Shown here piece by piece: positions 21,652-31,469 of a stretch of 64,000 bases of DNA. Both the position numbers and the translations under genes were made by a program. The stretch comes from CAWJTV01 sp963845695. Its GTDB lineage: Bacteria > Planctomycetota > Planctomycetia > Isosphaerales > Isosphaeraceae. Location of the stretch: assembly GCA_963845695.1 (NCBI GenBank), contig CAWJTQ010000017.1, positions 372,001-436,000 of the forward strand, in the 5' to 3' direction. Each line of letters opens with the position of its first letter. Position 1 is the first letter of the stretch. Under the pieces are notes generated by a model. The model worked only from the letters and a program-made list of their open reading frames with translations. It did not search any database and was not told the DNA's origin.

Positions 21652-24531
21652 ATGACTCGATCACGTTATCTCGTCGGGATCGACCTGGGCACGACCAACT
21701 GCGCGGTCGCGTACGTGGACACGCACGGCCGGGAGCGGCCGTCGGCCGATATCCGCGATTTCCCCGTGCCGCAGCTCGTGGCCCCGGGCGAGACTGCGCC
21801 CGCGCGATGCTCCCGTCGTTCCTCTACCTGCCCGGCGAGCATGAGCTGCCGCCGGGTGCGGCTCGTCTGCCCTGGAACGAGGGTGCGGATCAGATCGTCG
21901 GCGAGTTCGCCCGGTTTCAGGGTGCGAAAGTGCCCAGCCGCCTGGTCAGCAGCGCCAAGAGCTGGCTCTGTCATGCCGGGATCGATCGTGAGGCCGATAT
22001 CCTGCCGTGGGGTAGTCCGCCCGAGATCAAGAAGGTCTCGCCGGTTGAAGCCTCGGCCGCCTATCTCCGGCACATCCGCGACGCCTGGAATGACGCTTTC
22101 GCGAAGAAGGATGAATCGCATCGACTCGAGCAACAAGAGGTCGTGCTCACGGTGCCGGCGTCGTTCGATGAGGCGGCCCGGGAGTTGACGCTCGAGGCCG
22201 CCAAGCGGGCTCATTTTTCATCGATCACCCTGCTGGAGGAGCCTCAGGCGGCGTTCTACTGCTGGATCGTCACCCACAAGGACCGATGGCAGCGCGAGGT
22301 CCGAGCCGGGGAGCTGATCCTCGTCTGCGACATCGGTGGAGGGACGACCGACTTCAGCCTGATCACGGTCGTCGAGACTCCCACGGGGCCCGGGTTCCGG
22401 CGCGTCGCAGTCGGCGATCACCTGATGCTCGGCGGCGACAACATCGACCTGGCCCTGGCGCATCATGTCGAGAAGAAGCTGGGCGGAGCCCGACTGGATA
22501 CCGAGCAGTGGAGTGCCCTCCGGTTCGCCTGCCGGACGGCCAAGGAGAAGCTGCTTGGCGAACAGCAGCCGGCGCTCGAGCGATGGCCCGTCACCATCGC
22601 TGGGCGGGGCTCGCGGATCATCGGTGGCAGCATCCAGTCCGAGTTAACGAAGAGCGAAGTCGAGGTGATCGCACTGGACGGGTTCTTCCCGAGGGTCGCT
22701 CGCGGTGAAGACCCCCAGCGCACCGCGAAGCTCGGCCTCCAGGAGTTCGGTCTGCCATTCGTGGCCGACCCGGCCGTCCCTAAGCATCTCGGCTACTTCC
22801 TCCGACGGCATCGGGCCGAGGCCATCGAGCCGGAAGGGCACCATCCCGAAGACCGGCCCGCCCGTCCTGACGCCATCCTCTTCAACGGCGGTGCCCTCAC
22901 GCCCGATGTCGTCCGCCGACGGATCGTGGATGTGATCTCATCCTGGTTCGAGGATGATCCCGAGTCGAACTACACGCCCCGCGTGCTGACGAATCCTTCG
23001 CTGGATCTGGCGGTTGCGCAAGGGGCGGCGTATTACGGAGTCGTCCGTCGGGGCGGAGGCATCCGGATCGGCGGCGGGACCGCGCGGTCGTTCTACGTCG
23101 GGCTCGAGACGGAGACTTCGGATCGGCCCTGGCTCTGCGTCGTTCCCCGTGCGGCTCAGGAAGGGGAAGAGATCGCGATCGCGGGCCATGACTTCGACCT
23201 CCTGATGGGCCAGCCGGTCGTGTTCCCGCTGGCCAGCAGCTCGGTGTCGCCCGGACGACAAGCCGGGCGACCTGGTCCGCGCCGATCCGGACTCGATCCG
23301 CGAGCTGCCTCCGCTCCAGAGCTTGATGCGTGTGGGTCGGAAGGCGAAGGCCGAGCGTGCGCCGGTCAGCCTGGCGGCGCGAGTCACCGAGGTGGGGACG
23401 GTCGAGCTCTGGTGCCAGTCGCGGACCGACGATCGCCGATGGCGGCTCCAGATCCAGCTCCGGGGTCCGGCCGGCCAGCCCGCTCCGCGTGTCCCTGTCA
23501 CTGGCGATGAGTCCGATCGGGTGGTGATCGAGCAATCGGTGATCGACGCGGCGATCATGGCGATCCGGACGGCCTTCGAGGGCGGGGCGTCCTCGTCCGG
23601 CGACCCGAATGGCCCGGCTCGACTCGTGAAGCGACTCGAAGAGGTGCTCGAGGCACCTCGCGACCAGTGGCCGCCGTCGGCGCTCCGCGCCCTCTGGGAG
23701 CCACTTCGCGACCTGGCCGATCATCGGCTCAAGAGTCCGCAGCACGAATCCCGATGGTTCAACCTCGCCGGGTTCGTCCTCCGGCCCGGCCGGGGATTCC
23801 CACTCGATGAAATCCGGATCAAGGCCCTCTGGCCGTTCTTTCATCAAGGCGTTCGCTACACGAAGGAGGTCCAGTGCTGGGCCGAGTGGTGGATCCTCTG
23901 GAGGCGAGTGGCGTCCGGTCTCTCCCGGCCGCATCACGAGGAGATCTATCGAAGGCTGGCCGTGTTTCTCGTCCCGGTCAAGGGCTCGAGCCCGGCGAAG
24001 AAGGCCGGACGGTCCAAGCCCGAGCCCCACGAGCTGGCCGAGATGTGGCGTTGTGCCGCCAGCCTGGAGCGATCGGCGCCCGAAGCCAAGGAATCCCTGG
24101 GCGACGCCTTGCTCAAGGAGTTCAAGCAACCTTCCCCGGCGGGTTATGTCCTCTGGTCGCTCGGACGCCTCGGCGCACGCGTTCCGCTCTATGGCCCGGC
24201 GAATACCGTGATCCGCAAGGAGACCAGCGAGCGCTGGCTGACGGTCCTGCTCGGCCGGAGTTTTCGCCCGGGTCGAGAGACCGGCGATGCGATCTTCGCA
24301 CTCTCCCAACTGGCCCGAGTGGCCAACGACCGCGCGCGCGATATCGACGAGACCTTGCGCGTCAAAGTGCTCGACCGGCTGAGCGTGCTCGGGGCCGACG
24401 AGACGGCCATGCGGCCGGTGCGCGAGTATCAGGAATGGGAATTGGAGCAGCAGGGACAGGCTCTCGGCGACACGCTGCCGATCGGGCTGCGATTGGTGAG
24501 CGAATCAGCCGCCGGCGGCTCCACGGATTGA
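21652..24531 (+). CDS. Hsp70 family protein with long C-terminal extension (two frameshifts)
   Basis: The actin-fold ATPase is clear: phosphate-1 'VGIDLGTTNCAVAYVD' at the N-terminus, phosphate-2 'CDIGGGTTDFSLI' near 22330, and 'LTVPASFDEAARELTLEAA'. After the ATPase comes a long region unlike DnaK ('PPSALRALWEPLRDLADH', 'LGRLGARVPLYGPANTVI'), as in large bacterial Hsp70-like proteins carrying a DUF3731-type C-terminus. Total length is about 960 aa. Two one-base breaks interrupt it. Near 21800, GCGCCCGCGCG probably lacks one C. Near 23253, CCCGGACGAC probably has one extra G. Repairing both gives one uninterrupted protein, so error is more likely than decay. Confidence 0.8.
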
Positions 24532-24559
24532 TCGGGACGATGGAACTGGCGGCGGTCGG

Positions 24560-24769
24560 TTATCCCGCCGCGCTCGCGGTCTCCACGGGAAGGAAGCTGA
24601 AGTACTCTCCGACGTCGAGTTGCATGCGGTCAATCTCGGCAGGGAAGCCGGAGACGGACGCGCGGTTATTGACCGGATTCTTCTCGGACCTCCGAAGCTC
24701 GGCCACATCACTCCGAAACCACGCCATGCGCTCCAGGGTCGTCTCAAGCTGCTGGTCGTTGGCGATCAT
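24560..24769 (-). CDS. Small hypothetical protein, 69 aa
   Basis: Starts 'MIANDQQLETTLERMAWFRS' with GGAGGG five bases upstream, and ends close to the stop of the Hsp70 gene, convergently. The composition is balanced and helical (charged heptad-like spacing), reminiscent of small antitoxin-like proteins. No named family can be given. Confidence 0.6.
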   Translation of the reverse strand: MIANDQQLETTLERMAWFRSDVAELRRSEKNPVNNRASVSGFPAEIDRMQLDVGEYFSFLPVETASAAG

Positions 24770-24932
24770 GATCCCTCCGAGACAATCTCGACGATCCCGC
24801 GTTGACCGCCCTCACGGCGAAGCTGCCAGTGTTCGATCATCGCTGGCTCACCATCCATCGCGCGAGAGCGGCGCGTCCCGATCACAAATCACGTCGACTT
24901 CGAGTGTGCTGCGATTTCGAATCGTCCATCAG

Positions 24933-25442
24933 TTATTCTTCCGGCGCCGGGTCTCTGAGTAACGGCACCCACTCACCGATCAGATACTTCTTGAGCTCCG
25001 GGTCGCTACGGCAGAGTTCGGCGCCGAGCCTTTTCAACTCCTGCTCCTGAATCCGCTCGACCCATCGTCTAGCGTTGCCCAGGATCGTCGCCGCTAATTG
25101 TGAGGCCAACTCGGGTGTCAGGCCGATGATTTCCGAGTGGCGAGCGTTGAGGAACGGGTCCGGATCGCCGCGAGTCACGTGCGAGATCGTCAGTCCGAGA
25201 TCCGATGCCAAATCCGAGGGGAAAACGACGTAGTCCATGTTCTGAGGGCCAGAACGACACGTCAGAGCCCACCGGACGGCCACTTCGCGAGCCTCGGCTT
25301 CTCCCGTGACACGGTAGACCGACAGGCCCTCCTCGCCGATGGCCAACTCCAAGTCTCGCGACGCCTCAGCCACGTCTTCGGCCCTGCCGGCATCTTGCTC
25401 GAATCTCCAGCGGCGCTTACGGCCGACCCTCAGGAGGTACAC
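24933..25442 (-). CDS. Hypothetical protein coupled to the UPF0175-HEAT gene
   Basis: The 169-aa product begins at a GTG with GAGGTG six bases upstream, and overlaps the end of the previous gene by 13 bp, so the two are co-translated. Features include 'GPQNMDYVVFPSDLASDLGL' and a helical C-terminus ('LTPELASQLAATILGNARRW'). It does not resemble the PIN partners usual for UPF0175 antitoxins. Function unknown. Confidence 0.65.
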   Translation of the reverse strand: MYLLRVGRKRRWRFEQDAGRAEDVAEASRDLELAIGEEGLSVYRVTGEAEAREVAVRWALTCRSGPQNMDYVVFPSDLASDLGLTISHVTRGDPDPFLNARHSEIIGLTPELASQLAATILGNARRWVERIQEQELKRLGAELCRSDPELKKYLIGEWVPLLRDPAPEE

Positions 25443-26320
25443 AGCATCACCTCGGCCGCTTGGAGAACCTCCAGCTCGTCTTCGATCGTCAATCTCACCT
25501 CACGGTCTGACTCATCGCAGAGTCGGCGCTCCAGCCATGGCTTGGCATGCTGAAGTGGAAGCAATCGCATGGCCCGGGCGGATGCCTCTCGGAGCTCCGG
25601 ATTCTTCTCGAAGAGGTACTTGACAAGCACCAGCTCAGCACGCACGTCCTCTGTCTTTTGCCGATCGCCGATCCAGCCCAAGGCCCAAAGTAGCGCCAGG
25701 GCCTGATCCGCCGTTGGCTCCCCTCGCAGAGTCTCCAGGATGGGACCGAGGCTCGCTGGGCCCCCATCAGCCAACGTGTAGGCGGCGCCGCGCAGACGAT
25801 CGTCATGCCGTTCCTCACTAAGCCTGGCGACCAGCCAGCGTGTGCCTGGAAGGTCCGATTCGCGCCAGAACCGCTTTGCTTCGGCCTGAGCCTCGCTTGA
25901 AGCTTCGGGTCCTTTCCAGCGACCTAGCCGCTGGTAATTGCGCTCGGCGACCTCCGGCGTGAATGGGGAAGCCGCGTCCGCCTCCTCGGTCGGGGTTGAC
26001 GATTTTTCCCGGTCCTTGCCCTCGCTGCGCTCGATGCCCCCCCCCGCCTCGGCGGTACCGTTGCCCTCCTCATTTGACAAATCGGTCTCGACCCGACCGG
26101 CAGGCACCTTCGCCCGGACCAGCGCATCAAGGAAATCACTCCGGTTCAGCCCGGCGAGTTCAGCGCCGCTACCGAGTGAGACGCGTCCCTCACGATACCA
26201 CTCGATCGCCGCCGCCAGACGCATCTCCTTCGCGAACGCCTCGGAGGTCTCAGCGATGGAAGCCAGGACTTCCGCGGGCAGTTCGATCGTGATGGGGTTT
26301 TCCACGCGGCCGACGCTCAT
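25430..26320 (-). CDS. UPF0175-type N-terminus fused to HEAT-like repeats
   Basis: The first 70 residues match the UPF0175 antitoxin pattern: 'ITIELPAEVLASI', then 'AAAIEWYREGRVSLGSGAELAGLNRSDFLDAL'-type helix-turn-helix spacing. A low-complexity charged linker follows. The C-terminal 150 residues show HEAT/PBS-lyase-type repeats ('GAAYTLADGGPASLGPILETL', 'ADQALALLWALGWIGD', 'NPELREASARAMRLLPLQ'). ATG 26320 has GGAGG about eight bases upstream. UPF0175 proteins are normally about 80-aa antitoxins, so the 296-aa fusion is unusual. It is followed by the coupled 169-aa gene. Confidence 0.65.
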   Translation of the reverse strand: MSVGRVENPITIELPAEVLASIAETSEAFAKEMRLAAAIEWYREGRVSLGSGAELAGLNRSDFLDALVRAKVPAGRVETDLSNEEGNGTAEAGGGIERSEGKDREKSSTPTEEADAASPFTPEVAERNYQRLGRWKGPEASSEAQAEAKRFWRESDLPGTRWLVARLSEERHDDRLRGAAYTLADGGPASLGPILETLRGEPTADQALALLWALGWIGDRQKTEDVRAELVLVKYLFEKNPELREASARAMRLLPLQHAKPWLERRLCDESDREVRLTIEDELEVLQAAEVMLCTS

Positions 26321-26350
26321 GATCGTTTCCTCCGGCGTCTGACTCGCGGG

Positions 26351-28432
26351 TCATTTCATGTCGGTGCTCAGCCGGATGGGAGCGTCGGTTGCCGACTTCC
26401 CGAAGGTGATCGGCACATTCCACCGGTAGTTGACGATCTTGCAGAGGCTCGACGTCTCACTGCAAACGAACGTCTGGAGCGAGAGCCGCAATTCGAGGGA
26501 ATCTCCGCCCGAAGCGGCTTTGGCCAGGGGCACCGTGATCGGGAACTCGGTCTTGGGCGGCTTGATCGTGTCACCCTCGGCAGGTACCTCGGGCGCCAGG
26601 ATGCCGGTCTTGCCCGGGGTCTCGACAAGGTAAGCCATCGGAACTTCCTCGTTGAGCTTCTCACCTTTCGGCAGGGGGATCGAGACTGCGATCTTGATCG
26701 CGGTTCCCGCCGACACCTCGACCGCCGGAACCGAGATCACCCTGGCCCTCGCGAAACTCGGGGCATGACGCGCGGGGCGAGGCGGCGCTAATGCCTCCAG
26801 GGCCAGTGTCTTGACGGTATTGGTCTTCAGGTCAACAACCCGGATCTTGTGGTTGTTGGTGTCAGCGACATAGAGGCTCGTCCCGGCGACACTCAGCCCC
26901 CCCGGCTCATAGAACCGGGGCGGGTCGTCGCTTTCGCCCGCTTCACGCGATCCGACCAGCGCCTTCACCTCTTGCGTCTGGGGGTTGCAAACCTTGACGC
27001 GATTGTTGTAGGTATCGGCGACGTAGAGGTGGCCGTCCCCAAAGGCCAGGCCCAGGCAATGTTGCAGCAGGACGTTCGAGCCCTGCCCATCGCGATCGCC
27101 GAAGTTGAACAGACCGGTGCCGACCACGGTGCGTACGAACGGGTTCTTGGCGGGGATGCCCGTGATCGCGCGGATGCCCGAGACCTCAGAATCCGCGACA
27201 TAGAGATTCTCACCATCGGTCGCCAGTCCGCTCGGTTGGGCGAACCGGGCCACCTCGGGGCGGCCATCCAGGATGTTCTCGTGTCCAGACCCCGCGAACA
27301 CGCCGATGATGTTGGTCTCGAGGTTGAGCTTCCAGATCTGGTGAGGACCGGCCATGGCGATGTACAGGGCCTTTTCGCCCGGGAGCCGGATAATGTCCCA
27401 CGGACTGCTCAGCGCCGTCTCTTTCGCGAGCCTGGCGAAGGGAATCGCGTGCATCCGGGGAGACTGGGTACCGATCCCCGCGATGGTGGCCACCATCCCC
27501 GCCTTGAGATCGACGGCTCGGATCGCGTGGTTTTCGGTGTCGGCGATATAGAGAACTCCGCCATCGAGGCACATTCCCTGGGGCCGGTTGAACCGGGCCT
27601 TCTCGTAAGTGCCGTCCAGGAAACCCTCTTCACCGTTACCGATCACGACCGGATGGGCGCCGTCGAGGTCGGTGTGGATGATCCGATTATGGCCGGTGTC
27701 GGAGATGAACAGGCGCTTGCCCTCGGTATCCGCAAGGACCTTGCCGGGGAACAGCAACGGGCCGTTCGAGGGACGCTCCATCTCCGGAGTAAACTTCAGC
27801 GGGGTCAGGTTCAGCTCCCGCTTGGCCCTGTGTTTCTCGATGAGCTTGCCGATCGCCCGGTCGAGTGTCTCATAATGGCCTTCGCCGCTGATGCTCCCGA
27901 AGTATTTCCCGTTCGCGTCGATCAAGACCAGAGTCGGCCAACTGCTCACGCCAAATCGATTCCAGAGCACCTGGTCGGCATCGGTCACCACCGGGTGCTT
28001 GATCCGATATTCACGGACCTTCTGGCGGACATTCTCGATGTTGCGCTCGGCGTCAAACTTGGGGTAATGGACACCGATCACGACCAGCTCATTCTTGTAC
28101 TTCTCTTCGAGCTTGGCCAGATCTGGCAGGACATGGTGGCAATTGATGCAGCAGAAGGTCCAGAAATCGAGGAGCACGATCTTACCGCGCAGCTCGGCGA
28201 GGTCGATCGGGCCGCTGTTGATCCAGCCGGTGCCTCCACTCAGGCTCGGACCGCCCCCCTGCTCCATAGATGCCAGTTTCACCTGAGGTCCTGCTCCGGA
28301 TTCCTCTTGGATGAGGAGGGCCCGATTGACCCTCTGTCGGTTGCTCTCAATCACAGTGTAGCTGAGCGCGAGCGCAGCGACGGCAGCCAAGGCCGCCAAC
28401 GACCATCGGGTCCAGGAGCGATTGGAACTCAT
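26351..28432 (-). CDS. Thioredoxin-domain and NHL-repeat protein (NHLRC2-like)
   Basis: 693 aa. An N-terminal membrane anchor or signal (residues about 12-28) precedes a thioredoxin-like domain with 'LLDFWTFCCINCHHVLPDL', a CxxC site in the TlpA/NHLRC2 manner. About 350 residues of NHL beta-propeller repeats follow, with recurring 'NRPQGMCLDGGVLYIADTEN'-type units. A C-terminal beta-rich domain near 570-690 ends the chain. Export with the redox site outside the cytoplasm is inferred from the N-terminus. The gene starts at ATG 28432, divergent from prs. Confidence 0.88.
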   Translation of the reverse strand: MSSNRSWTRWSLAALAAVAALALSYTVIESNRQRVNRALLIQEESGAGPQVKLASMEQGGGPSLSGGTGWINSGPIDLAELRGKIVLLDFWTFCCINCHHVLPDLAKLEEKYKNELVVIGVHYPKFDAERNIENVRQKVREYRIKHPVVTDADQVLWNRFGVSSWPTLVLIDANGKYFGSISGEGHYETLDRAIGKLIEKHRAKRELNLTPLKFTPEMERPSNGPLLFPGKVLADTEGKRLFISDTGHNRIIHTDLDGAHPVVIGNGEEGFLDGTYEKARFNRPQGMCLDGGVLYIADTENHAIRAVDLKAGMVATIAGIGTQSPRMHAIPFARLAKETALSSPWDIIRLPGEKALYIAMAGPHQIWKLNLETNIIGVFAGSGHENILDGRPEVARFAQPSGLATDGENLYVADSEVSGIRAITGIPAKNPFVRTVVGTGLFNFGDRDGQGSNVLLQHCLGLAFGDGHLYVADTYNNRVKVCNPQTQEVKALVGSREAGESDDPPRFYEPGGLSVAGTSLYVADTNNHKIRVVDLKTNTVKTLALEALAPPRPARHAPSFARARVISVPAVEVSAGTAIKIAVSIPLPKGEKLNEEVPMAYLVETPGKTGILAPEVPAEGDTIKPPKTEFPITVPLAKAASGGDSLELRLSLQTFVCSETSSLCKIVNYRWNVPITFGKSATDAPIRLSTDMK

Positions 28433-28708
28433 GCCAGGGGCCTTTCAAAGTGGCAGTTCTCATCGATTCGACCGCACGGCGATGCCGTGAATCTCCAATG
28501 ATGGCATTGTAAACAACGCTCGTCTGTTGGACAGCCTCTTGCCGAATTCAGTCCACGACGACGTCGCAGAATCGGAACGCCGGGGCTTGAACTGTCGAAC
28601 ATCGGATCGCCGAACCTAGCCTCCCCGCCGACGGGTTGTTAAGATTCAAGGGAGATCAACTGAGCAGGAAGGGCCGCGGCCGCGGCAAGACGCGACGATG
28701 CGTGAGTG

Positions 28709-29818
28709 ATGTCCGCTCGGGTTCGGGGCGAACCAACCAACATCGTTTTCAGCGGAGCGACCACCGTGGGCATGGACAAATCCCTGATCTGCCATGACGA
28801 CTCGTCGAAGAAGAATGACCCCTACGGCGAGCTGAAAGTGTTCGCGGGTAGCTCCGGCCAGCACCTGGGGAAGGCCATCTGCAACCGGTTGGGAATGGAG
28901 CTTGCACACTCGGAGACCCACGTCTTCAGTGAAGGCAACGTGTTCGTCCGCGTGTTGGAAAACGTGCGCGGTCGCGACGTTTTCATCGTTCAGGGTATCG
29001 ATTACCCGGTCAACGATAACTTCGTCGAGCTGCTGTTCTGGATTGACGCCTTCAAGCGTGCCAGCGCCACCCAGGTAACCGTCGTCATCCCGTACTTCTC
29101 TTACGCCAAGGGAGACAAGAAAGACGAGCCGAGGGTGTCGATCCGCGCCCGGGTGTGCGCGGATTGCATCGAGGCGGCCGGGGCCGATCGGGTCCTGACC
29201 ATGGACCTGCACAGTCCCCAGATCCAGGGATTCTTCAAGATCCCGGTCGACCATCTCTACGCGATGCCGGTCCTGGTCGAGTACTTCCGGTCCAAGCGGA
29301 TTCCTGACCTGGTGGTGGCGGCGCCGGACGTCGGATTCGGCAAGCAGGCGCACAAGTTCGGCGAGATGATGAACGCGCCGGTCGTCTTTGGGAACAAGAC
29401 GCGGCGAGGTCACGACGAGAAGGCCGAGATGCTGGATATCGTCGGGCAGGTTCAGGGGAAGAACGTCCTGATCGTGGACGACTTCACCATCTCCGGCGGG
29501 ACTCTCTGCGAGATGGCCGTCGCCTGCAAGCAGCTCGGGGCCAAGGACATCTACGCCTGCGTTTCGCACGGCGTCTTCTCCAAGGGATCGGCCGCGAAGA
29601 TCGGCCGGAGCCCGATCAAGGAACTGGTCCTGACCGACACGATCGAACATCGCTTCGAGCCGCTGGCGCCCTGTTGCAAGGTCATCAGCATCGCCAGCCT
29701 CTTTGCCGACGCCATCATTTCCATCCATCGCCGCGAGAGCGTCAGCCGCCTGTTCCATTACTGGGAGAGCGAGCCGATGCCGTCCCCGGCTCCCAGGCGC
29801 TTCCCCGGCGAGGATTAG
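28709..29818 (+). CDS. prs: Ribose-phosphate pyrophosphokinase
   Basis: Makes PRPP from ribose-5-phosphate and ATP. Recognisable parts are 'LKVFAGSSGQHLGKAICNRL', the flexible-loop region 'VVIPYFSYAKGDKKDEPRVSI', 'VLTMDLHSPQIQGFF', 'PDVGFGKQAHKF' and the PRPP-binding motif 'NVLIVDDFTISGGT'. About 370 aa, longer than the usual 310-330 because of N- and C-terminal extensions. Start choice is open: GTG 28706, ATG 28709 or ATG 28772 (giving 'MDKSLICHDDSS'). None has a strong ribosome binding site. Confidence 0.9.
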   Translation: MSARVRGEPTNIVFSGATTVGMDKSLICHDDSSKKNDPYGELKVFAGSSGQHLGKAICNRLGMELAHSETHVFSEGNVFVRVLENVRGRDVFIVQGIDYPVNDNFVELLFWIDAFKRASATQVTVVIPYFSYAKGDKKDEPRVSIRARVCADCIEAAGADRVLTMDLHSPQIQGFFKIPVDHLYAMPVLVEYFRSKRIPDLVVAAPDVGFGKQAHKFGEMMNAPVVFGNKTRRGHDEKAEMLDIVGQVQGKNVLIVDDFTISGGTLCEMAVACKQLGAKDIYACVSHGVFSKGSAAKIGRSPIKELVLTDTIEHRFEPLAPCCKVISIASLFADAIISIHRRESVSRLFHYWESEPMPSPAPRRFPGED

Positions 29819-29936
29819 GGCTTTTGCGCCCGAACGCTCTCGTTGACTTCCTCTCCCCGCGTGCCTAGCATGATGATTGACTTTCGTGTTACGGCGTGCG
29901 CGGATCGATTCCACCCGGAGCGGCAGGAGAGTGACG

Positions 29937-31370
29937 ATGACGGATCGGCCCCGGACCTTGGGCGAGCTGAAGTCGAGCGAATATCGGATGGAGTCGGTCA
30001 AGGATGAGATGAGACGGAACCTGATCGCCAAGCTCGAGTCGGGCGAGTCATTGTTCCCGCGGATCCTCGGCTACGAGGAGACCGTGATTCCGCAGATCGA
30101 GAACGGCATCCTCTCTCGCCACGATCTCCTGTTCCTGGGCCTGCGCGGCCAGGCCAAGACCCGGATGCTCCGCCAACTGGTTCATCTGCTCGATGAAGCG
30201 ATTCCCATCGTCGCCGGCTCCGAGATCAACGATCATCCGTTTGCCCCTGTCTCCAAGTACGCCCGCGACCTGATCGCCGAGCAGGGCGATGCGACTCCGG
30301 TCGAGTGGATCGGCCGGGATCGTCGCTATCACGAAAAACTCGCCACTCCCGACGTGACGATCGCCGACCTGATCGGCGAGGTCGATATGATCAAGCACGC
30401 CGAGGGCCGATACCTCTCGAGCGAGCTGACCATGCACTTCGGCCTGATCCCTCGTACGAATCGCGGCATCTTCTGCATCAATGAATTGCCGGACCTCGCG
30501 CCCAAGATCCAGGTCGGCCTGTTCAACGTGCTGGAGGAGCGGGACATCCAGATCCGCGGGTACCCGGTCCGGCTCGATCTCGACGTCTCCATGGTCTTCT
30601 CGGCCAACCCGGAGGACTACACCAATCGCGGCCGGATCGTGACCCCGCTCAAGGACCGAATCGGCTCGGTCATCCGCACTCATTATCCGCTCACGCGAGA
30701 GATCGGTATCGCGATCAGCGACCAGAACGCCTGGCTCGAGCGGGCTGGCAATGGCGACAGCTCACTGGCCATCCCGCAATATGTCAAGGAGATCGTCGAG
30801 GAAGTGGCCCGACTGGCGCGGTCGTCGCCGCACGTGAACCAGCAGTCGGGCGTCTCGGTGCGAATGTCGATCGCGAACCTGGAGAATGTGGTCTCCAACG
30901 CCGAACGGCGGTCGATCATCAACCGGGAGCGGTGGATCGTCCCACGCGTCTCGGACCTCGCCGCGGCCGCGGCCAGCGCACGCGGCAAGCTCGAGCTGAC
31001 CATGTCGGAAGATGATGGGCATGAAGATAAGCTGATCCATCGGATCATCGGTGAGGCGACCAAGAACATCTTCGGCATCCACCTCGATGTTCGTGAGCTG
31101 CGTCCCGTGGTGGAATACTTCGAGTCCGGTCATAGCATCGAGGTCGGCGATACGCTGCCCACTCGCACGGTGCTGGAACGCATCGCCAAGGTTCCCGGCC
31201 TGCGGAAACGGGCCGAGGAGCTTGCCGCCCAGGCTCTCCCTGATCTCTCTGATCGCGAGGCCCGCGAGGCCACAGTCGCCAGCGCGGCGGAATTCCTCCT
31301 CGAAGGACTCCACGTGAATAATAAGCTGAACAAGTCCGCCAAGGCGGGCGGTGCGAGTTACCGGCGGTGA
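29937..31370 (+). CDS. MoxR/Mg-chelatase-type AAA+ ATPase
   Basis: 477 aa from the ATG at 29937, which has GGAGAG upstream. Walker A is 'GLRGQAKT' (about residue 70), Walker B lies in 'RGIFCINELPDLAP', and 'VFSANPEDYTNRGRIVTPL' carries sensor-1. 'LKDRIGSVIRTHYPL' follows. This is the ChlI-like branch that works with a VWA-domain partner, encoded immediately downstream at 31470. Such pairs remodel or assemble protein complexes; the client is unknown. Confidence 0.88.
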   Translation: MTDRPRTLGELKSSEYRMESVKDEMRRNLIAKLESGESLFPRILGYEETVIPQIENGILSRHDLLFLGLRGQAKTRMLRQLVHLLDEAIPIVAGSEINDHPFAPVSKYARDLIAEQGDATPVEWIGRDRRYHEKLATPDVTIADLIGEVDMIKHAEGRYLSSELTMHFGLIPRTNRGIFCINELPDLAPKIQVGLFNVLEERDIQIRGYPVRLDLDVSMVFSANPEDYTNRGRIVTPLKDRIGSVIRTHYPLTREIGIAISDQNAWLERAGNGDSSLAIPQYVKEIVEEVARLARSSPHVNQQSGVSVRMSIANLENVVSNAERRSIINRERWIVPRVSDLAAAAASARGKLELTMSEDDGHEDKLIHRIIGEATKNIFGIHLDVRELRPVVEYFESGHSIEVGDTLPTRTVLERIAKVPGLRKRAEELAAQALPDLSDREAREATVASAAEFLLEGLHVNNKLNKSAKAGGASYRR

Positions 31371-31382
31371 GTTTTCAGTCTG

Positions 31383-31447
31383 GTAGGGTGCTCTGTGAGC
31401 ACCGGGACGGCCGGGGTTGTCGCCTCGGTGCTCACAGAGTACCCTAC
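31383..31447. repeat. Palindromic repeat pair between the ATPase and VWA genes (copy 2)
   Basis: Arms 31383-31404 and 31426-31447 are complementary at 21 of 22 positions around a 21-nt loop, and each arm contains its own mini-hairpin (GGTGCTC...GAGCACC). It fills the 99-bp gap inside an apparent operon. The left arm matches 15177-15198 at 21 of 22 bases. Confidence 0.85.
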
Positions 31448-31469
31448 GAACCGGACCAGAGGTTCTGCG

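Noticed and set aside
26849..28501. 550-codon open frame on the plus strand opposite the thioredoxin/NHL gene
   Set aside because: It mirrors the codon structure of the real gene in high-GC DNA; the product is His/Asp/Arg-rich with no domain, while the minus-strand product has clear thioredoxin and NHL motifs.
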